From CBDDKS01 sp965230335 (GTDB lineage: Bacteria; Pseudomonadota; Gammaproteobacteria; Enterobacterales; Kangiellaceae): a stretch of DNA of 64,000 nt. The notes under the pieces were generated by a model. That model worked only from the letters and a program-made list of their open reading frames with translations, was not told the origin of the DNA and searched no databases. The position numbers and the translations under genes were made by a program. Shown piece after piece: positions 59,734 through 64,000 of the stretch. Each line of letters starts with the position of its first letter. Position 1 is the first letter of the stretch. Where the stretch lies: the NCBI GenBank assembly GCA_965230335.1, contig CBDDKS010000006.1, positions 1,054,001 through 1,118,000 of the forward strand, in the 5' to 3' direction.

Positions 59734-62307
59734 TTAAAAACTGTTAATGGCTGCCGCACCCAATGCCAATTGATAAAGAATCTGACTGACTTGCGACCAA
59801 AGTGCTAAGTCGTTAACGGCATCCACGTCCAAGGGAACCACTATGGTATCACCCGGTTCTATTTTTATACCCAATGCATTAACCCAGCCTGACTTATAAG
59901 GCAGCACCACAGAACCATCAGCCTTCACAATATAAATACGTTCATCATCCGCTTTTTCTGTTTCACCACCACTGCGTGCAACATACTCTTCAAAGTTTAA
60001 ATAAGGATCATACAAATGTGATGCCGGATGTTGTACCTCACCCACAACGCTGACTTCTTGACGAAATGCAGGTACTAAAATACGATCACCTTCTTTTAAA
60101 ATCACATCTTCTGATTTATTGTCTAATACAGCCTGTACATCAACAACCAGTCGTCCTAAGGCCTGCGCTGTATCTAAAGAGTCTGACAATTGCTCCAAGG
60201 ACGCCAAATTAGCATTTTTGCCCACATTGGTTTGCTCTAACTGTGAATTAGCTATATCTGATTTTAAACGTTCCCGTAATTCTTCTAATCGTTTCTGCTC
60301 TCTCTCTTTTAATTCTTCCCGCGTAAAAACAACCGCATCAATATGTGCAAAATCAGTAAAACCACCGACCCGCTGAATTAAATCTTTAAAAGATTCCCCT
60401 TTACGAATGCGATATTGCCCAGGAAATTTAACTTCGCCAATAATTTCAATAGATGCGAAATCCTGGTATTCAGGCCTTTGACGAATATTCACAACATCAT
60501 GTGAAGATAATTTAAATTCATGTGCAATTAATTGTTCTTTATTGATTTTTTGATGATTCAAGAGTGATTTATTTTGTGACTTTAAAAACTTTTCATCAAT
60601 AGAATGATGGCTTAATACAATATCATAATGTTCTACACTCGCTTTATTAGGATCCAACATGCTAATACGAGTCACTTCGCCTGTTAACGTATAAGCTGAC
60701 TCGGCCAAACCACCTGCTAATTGAATAAGCTGTTCTACAGACATATCTTTTGTTAAAGGATAAACACCAGGATAGCGCACCATACCAGAAATATTAACGG
60801 TTAATGAATGACGACCTGCATGTGCCTGCCTGGATAAACGTTCAATTAATGTTTCAAGTAACACCTCCCTATCTTCATTAAACCCTAGAACAATAAGCTG
60901 ATCTTGTGGTTGTAATAAAAAATCACCAGATTGCTTTTTATTGAGTAACACTTTCTCCAAATCAACAAATTCAATATATATATTTTTTAATGGTGATTCT
61001 TCTCGAATGAGTAAAGCACTATTTAATTGAGGTCCTGGTTTTAGTACATTAATACTGGGTATCAGATCTGAAATGCGCAAACCCTGACGCCAGGCCATTT
61101 CCCTGGCTCGAAAAACATGTCCAGATACGCTGACTATATTTTTTTTAATCTCTAAACGTTCACCAACTTGCAATGTATCTCCAGGTTTCAATGTAAACTG
61201 CTTATTCGTCACCTGTGTTAAATCCAGATCAATGACATTAATAAAACCCTCTTCATTAATGCGAGTTAAATGAGACGCTTTAGCAAAAGCTGTACTACGG
61301 TAACCACCCGCCAACTTTAAAAGTTCAGATACTTTAGATTCTTTTTTTAATTCATAAATACCTGGTCGCTTCACAGCACCATCTATAGCAACAGTATCAC
61401 CAACAGGTGGAATATAAATAACATCCCCAGGTAATAAACGTGCATCACTCGATGTATCACCTTTGAGTAATAAATCATATAAATCCAGCTGAGCCACGAC
61501 CTTACCTTTACGTTTTAACTGAATATTACGCAAAGAACCAATAACATTAACACCACCACTGACAAAAAGTGCATTCGTCATAGTTGATAGGGAAGAGATA
61601 GTATAAGCACCTGGACGATAAGCATCCCCTAACACAAATATTTGCATAGAACGCAGTTCACCTAAGGAGATACTGGCTTTAACACCTAAAATTTGTTTAC
61701 CAATTCGTTGCTGTAGTAAGGCTTTGGCCTCTTTAAATGACAAGCCAGTCAATGAAATTGGGCCCAACTTTGGGAACTGAATACTGCCATTTCGATCAAT
61801 TACTAAATTATACAACTGACTCTCTTTACCAAAGAGCTGAACTCTAATCTCATCTCCAGGGCCCATCATATACTCGGCTGGTACAGGAATCAGAGTTGCT
61901 GGAGCAAACGTTGTTGGTGCTCCTGCAAACAAGTCATAACCAAAAGGTTTTAATTCTAAAGTTTCCTTGGCTAACTCTTCATTCTTTTCTTCTTCAATTT
62001 GTTCAATACCCTCTTTACTGATAACTGGCCGCTCACTCACAATAGGTTGTTCTGTCTTTAATACTTCTCCTGATGATTGTGTTGATTTGAGTGATGCACA
62101 AATAGCATCCAAATCATAACCTGCTGCCTTAGCCATTTGCTTTTGTTGAGCAGTTGCGTTTCCACATAATTCCTGGATTTGGGCAATATCCAATTGCTGA
62201 GCCTGAACACCTTGTATGTAAGTCAAACTTACAATGACAGTAACACAAGATTTACAAACAGACGCAAGGATATTTTTAAATAAATAATTTCTATATTGAT
62301 AGAACAT
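59734..62307 (-). CDS. Polysaccharide export protein with multiple SLBB domains (Wza-like)
   Basis: About 857 residues from the ATG at 62307 (a TTG lies 2 codons earlier). A signal peptide ends near GVQA. The export domain has PAEYMMGPGDEIRVQLFG, DRNGSIQFPKLGPISLTGLS and GVKASISLGELRSMQIFVLG. At least five SLBB-like repeats follow, each with a VxGxVxxPGxYxL pattern (AIDGAVKRPGIYELKK, NISGMVRYPGVYPLTK, EIIGEVKFPGQYRIRK, SVVGEVQHPASHLYDP). It is more than twice the length of E. coli Wza and has no lipobox Cys. It should form the outer-membrane/periplasmic export channel and is the first gene after the ops element. Confidence 0.93.
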   Translation of the reverse strand: MFYQYRNYLFKNILASVCKSCVTVIVSLTYIQGVQAQQLDIAQIQELCGNATAQQKQMAKAAGYDLDAICASLKSTQSSGEVLKTEQPIVSERPVISKEGIEQIEEEKNEELAKETLELKPFGYDLFAGAPTTFAPATLIPVPAEYMMGPGDEIRVQLFGKESQLYNLVIDRNGSIQFPKLGPISLTGLSFKEAKALLQQRIGKQILGVKASISLGELRSMQIFVLGDAYRPGAYTISSLSTMTNALFVSGGVNVIGSLRNIQLKRKGKVVAQLDLYDLLLKGDTSSDARLLPGDVIYIPPVGDTVAIDGAVKRPGIYELKKESKVSELLKLAGGYRSTAFAKASHLTRINEEGFINVIDLDLTQVTNKQFTLKPGDTLQVGERLEIKKNIVSVSGHVFRAREMAWRQGLRISDLIPSINVLKPGPQLNSALLIREESPLKNIYIEFVDLEKVLLNKKQSGDFLLQPQDQLIVLGFNEDREVLLETLIERLSRQAHAGRHSLTVNISGMVRYPGVYPLTKDMSVEQLIQLAGGLAESAYTLTGEVTRISMLDPNKASVEHYDIVLSHHSIDEKFLKSQNKSLLNHQKINKEQLIAHEFKLSSHDVVNIRQRPEYQDFASIEIIGEVKFPGQYRIRKGESFKDLIQRVGGFTDFAHIDAVVFTREELKEREQKRLEELRERLKSDIANSQLEQTNVGKNANLASLEQLSDSLDTAQALGRLVVDVQAVLDNKSEDVILKEGDRILVPAFRQEVSVVGEVQHPASHLYDPYLNFEEYVARSGGETEKADDERIYIVKADGSVVLPYKSGWVNALGIKIEPGDTIVVPLDVDAVNDLALWSQVSQILYQLALGAAAINSF

Positions 62308-62384
62308 CAACAACCAATAGAACTCTTTTACGATATTAAGTGATTTTTTTATGACTTGATTTATGATTTGGAGACGTCTTAAGA

Positions 62385-62425
62385 CACGCTACCGCCCCTG
62401 AATTTTGGCTTTCAGAGTGCCCCTC
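62385..62425 (-). promoter_or_regulatory. ops element within a JUMPStart sequence
   Basis: On the minus strand CAGGGGCGGTAGCGTG occurs with GGCGGTAGCGTG at 62396 down to 62385, identical to the core of the ops/JUMPStart consensus. A JUMPStart-like arm, CTCTGAAAGCCAAAATTCAG, lies just upstream. It sits 72-77 bases before the start of the Wza-like gene. RfaH is recruited at ops when RNA polymerase pauses, then suppresses termination along the operon. The gene for RfaH is immediately upstream. Confidence 0.93.
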
Positions 62426-62548
62426 TAAATATTCTGTCGCCAAATATCAATGTTTATTGATTTATTATTGTATAGAAAATAACAAGTTATTGAAATCGTT
62501 TTTGTAAAATAAAGATAGTTGATTATATAAAAATATCAAAACATTAAG

Positions 62549-63046
62549 TTAGTTTATTAACAATTGTTCGAGTTTCATTTCCAGGCGCTGCATTTTCCCA
62601 AGCACATCTAACAATATGATGGCTCTGTCTTCCCCTTTGATTCGCTCAAATATACCTTCTAATCCTTGAAAGGCACCATCCGAAATGTAGACGCTTTGGC
62701 CTTTTTCAGGTAGTTGGGAAATTTTTGGTAAAACTTCTGCTCCGATTTGAAAAGCAATCAAACTATCAATAATCTGCTGATTAACCCGGGCAGGATACCC
62801 ATTAAACTGAACAAAATGTCGCATTCCCCGTGTTGATCGAACTTTACTCCAACCTTCGTGAGCATCATCCAACTGAATAAAAATATAACCCGGAAACATA
62901 GGTTCAATTACCCGACTTAAACGTCCTTTGAGTGATTTTTCTATTTCAATGGAAGGTAGTAAGGCATGAATGGATTGATTGTTTAAATGTTCGTAAGCAC
63001 GTTCTTCTTGTCGAGGTTTGGTTGCACCTAAATACCAATATTTCAT
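62549..63046 (-). CDS. rfaH: Transcription antitermination protein RfaH
   Basis: A 165-residue NusG-family protein. The N-terminal NGN domain has YWYLGATKPRQEERAYEHL, EPMFPGYIFIQLDD and VRSTRGMRHFVQF. The C-terminal KOW region has KGQSVYISDGAFQGLEGIFE and ends KMQRLEMKLEQLL. TKPRQE with the FPGYIF core separates RfaH from general NusG. It lies 153 bases upstream of an ops element in the same direction, so it is both neighbour and predicted regulator of the polysaccharide operon. AGAGAG precedes the ATG. Confidence 0.94.
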   Translation of the reverse strand: MKYWYLGATKPRQEERAYEHLNNQSIHALLPSIEIEKSLKGRLSRVIEPMFPGYIFIQLDDAHEGWSKVRSTRGMRHFVQFNGYPARVNQQIIDSLIAFQIGAEVLPKISQLPEKGQSVYISDGAFQGLEGIFERIKGEDRAIILLDVLGKMQRLEMKLEQLLIN

Positions 63047-63185
63047 TTGATCTCTCTTGTGTAACGAATAAGAACAATAGTGAAGAACTCATTTTGACTA
63101 TAAAAGATAAACATGCTCTAGTATATGCCAGCCAATTATAAGAAAAAAGCAATAATTTAACTTGGTTGAAAAAACGAAAAAATAC

Positions 63186-63914
63186 TTATTTTTGAGATGA
63201 AAAAAATTGTTTATTTTTGTTTTGCAATTCCTGAATTAATCCATCAATACCTGATAATGATATCGTTAAGAGATAACTCATACGTTTTAAATGAGAATAT
63301 CTCATACCAAGAATACGTGTATCACTGAATAGCCATTTTTTTGTTCGACGTGTTAAGTGCAAATCGGCTTCTGTTGTTGGCAGTCCTTTTTTCAAGACTT
63401 TCAAACGCAACCAACCTTTGGTTTGTTTTGTATTCAGTTCAAGTGCTGTAACATGAAATTGATGGCCTCGATAGTGCTCATAGGCTTCAATAAAATAGCG
63501 GATGATTGTTTGTTTAAAGGCCTCCAGTAACGCTTTTTTTTGTGAGCTGGTGGCTTGTTTCCAATGTGAATGACCAATCAATGAGATTAAAGTGACTTGA
63601 CAATCCCAAAAAGGAATAATATTTTTTTCTGCTATATCCATTAATATATTTTTTTGTGAAGCCAATTTGTTTTTTTTAGAGTCTTCCAGCACTTTATCCA
63701 AATCATTTTTTAATCTATCCATTTGCTGTTGAAAACTCTGTATAAGCTCTTCTTTAGATGAGACACTTTCTTTTGATGAAGCAGGATTTTTTGATGAGAA
63801 ATCTTCTTTTGGTAAAAAACTGTCTTTCAATACCAATATATCTTTTGATGTATTTTCAGCAAACACAGGAAAAACAACAAAGAAAAGTAATCCGAAACAC
63901 CAATATGGAAACAT
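63186..63914 (-). CDS. MlaC/Ttg2D-family phospholipid-binding protein
   Basis: A 242-residue periplasmic protein with signal peptide (CFGLLFFVVFPVFAEN). A Ser/Lys-rich stretch and a coiled coil (about 45-95) precede the MlaC-like domain: IAEKNIIPFWDCQVTLISLI, HWKQATSSQKKALLEAFKQT, IIRYFIEAYEHYRG, and later WLRLKVLKKGLPT...ADLHLTR..KKWLFSD. MlaC shuttles phospholipid between outer and inner membranes. The other mla genes are absent and the N-terminal insert is longer than usual, so this looks like a stand-alone paralogue of uncertain cargo. Confidence 0.8.
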   Translation of the reverse strand: MFPYWCFGLLFFVVFPVFAENTSKDILVLKDSFLPKEDFSSKNPASSKESVSSKEELIQSFQQQMDRLKNDLDKVLEDSKKNKLASQKNILMDIAEKNIIPFWDCQVTLISLIGHSHWKQATSSQKKALLEAFKQTIIRYFIEAYEHYRGHQFHVTALELNTKQTKGWLRLKVLKKGLPTTEADLHLTRRTKKWLFSDTRILGMRYSHLKRMSYLLTISLSGIDGLIQELQNKNKQFFSSQK

Positions 63915-63948
63915 GTTAAATTCTAGAGATAATCCGAGAGAAAAAAAT

Positions 63949-64000
63949 TGGTAGGCGCGAGTGGACTCGAACCACCGACCCCCACCATGTCAAGGTGGTG
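63949..64000 (-). tRNA. tRNA-Val (GAC), 3' part
   Basis: Read on the minus strand the last 52 bases give the anticodon arm CCACC-TTGACAT-GGTGG with anticodon GAC, the T arm GGTGG-TTCGAGT-CCACT, the acceptor strand CGCGCCT, discriminator A and an encoded CCA (63949-63951). The 5' half lies beyond the window. A T-run follows the CCA and could end the transcript. Confidence 0.93.

Overview
The window is chromosomal DNA from a low-GC Gram-negative bacterium, most probably a gammaproteobacterium. Evidence: fused proline utilisation enzyme PutA, fused aspartokinase-homoserine dehydrogenase ThrA, an E. coli-like TTG start on carA, RfaH with an ops/JUMPStart element, and Wza/Wzi/Wzz surface-polysaccharide genes. 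I cannot name the genus from sequence alone.

Layout. 1-140: C-terminal end of a VPLPA-CTERM sorted protein, with a terminator. 839-16052: housekeeping and metabolic genes (putA, a type IV pilin accessory-like membrane protein, an outer-membrane barrel, a lipoprotein, PilZ, fructosamine kinase family, ppiC, DUF1244, maeA, thrA, a membrane-anchored AraC regulator and a fatty-acid desaturase). 16053-19788: a repeat-rich patch built around a Y1 (REP-associated type) transposase. It holds a complete copy with inverted ends, a roughly 120-bp internally deleted derivative, three further partial right-end copies, many solo end motifs, and two secreted-protein genes whose reading frames run into the end motif. 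One of these is a truncated L,D-transpeptidase-like gene. 19789-28936: a polymorphic toxin locus with a small secreted protein, a 2800-residue SpvB/FG-GAP/RHS protein with a HINT domain and a short C-terminal toxin module, and an overlapping zinc-ribbon immunity candidate. 29432-36192: carA-carB-greA and dapB, separated by a 1-kb region holding a nested palindromic element and a tandem array of hairpin-rich 107-108 bp units.

36321-63046, all on the minus strand: a surface-polysaccharide (O-antigen/capsule) operon. It begins with rfaH and an ops/JUMPStart sequence, continues through export genes (wza-like, wzi, wzz), nucleotide-sugar genes for a diacetamido-uronic acid (WbpB, WbpD, WbpE and WbpI types), flippase and polymerase, decorating enzymes (acetyltransferase, formyltransferase-like, FemAB-like, deacetylase-like, amidotransferase) and two GT4 glycosyltransferases. 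It ends with a WbpV-like reductase, an initiating sugar transferase and a WbpM-like dehydratase, followed by a strong terminator. The middle is AT-rich and shows recombination scars: a glycosyltransferase/asparagine-synthase deletion junction, an epimerase fragment fused to an IS3 transposase tail, and a VapBC-type toxin-antitoxin pair between wzi and wzz. The window closes with a stand-alone MlaC-family gene and the 3' part of a tRNA-Val(GAC) gene.

How the genes work together: RfaH is expected to load at ops and carry polymerase through the 26-kb operon. WbpM with the WbpV-like reductase should supply the first 6-deoxy-HexNAc for the PglC/WbaP-type transferase. WbpB-E-D-I should supply ManNAc3NAcA-type sugar. 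The GT4 enzymes assemble the repeat, Wzx and Wzy flip and polymerise it, Wzz sets length, and the Wza/Wzi-type proteins export and retain it. No WbpA-type UDP-GlcNAc 6-dehydrogenase and no Wzc kinase lie in the window.
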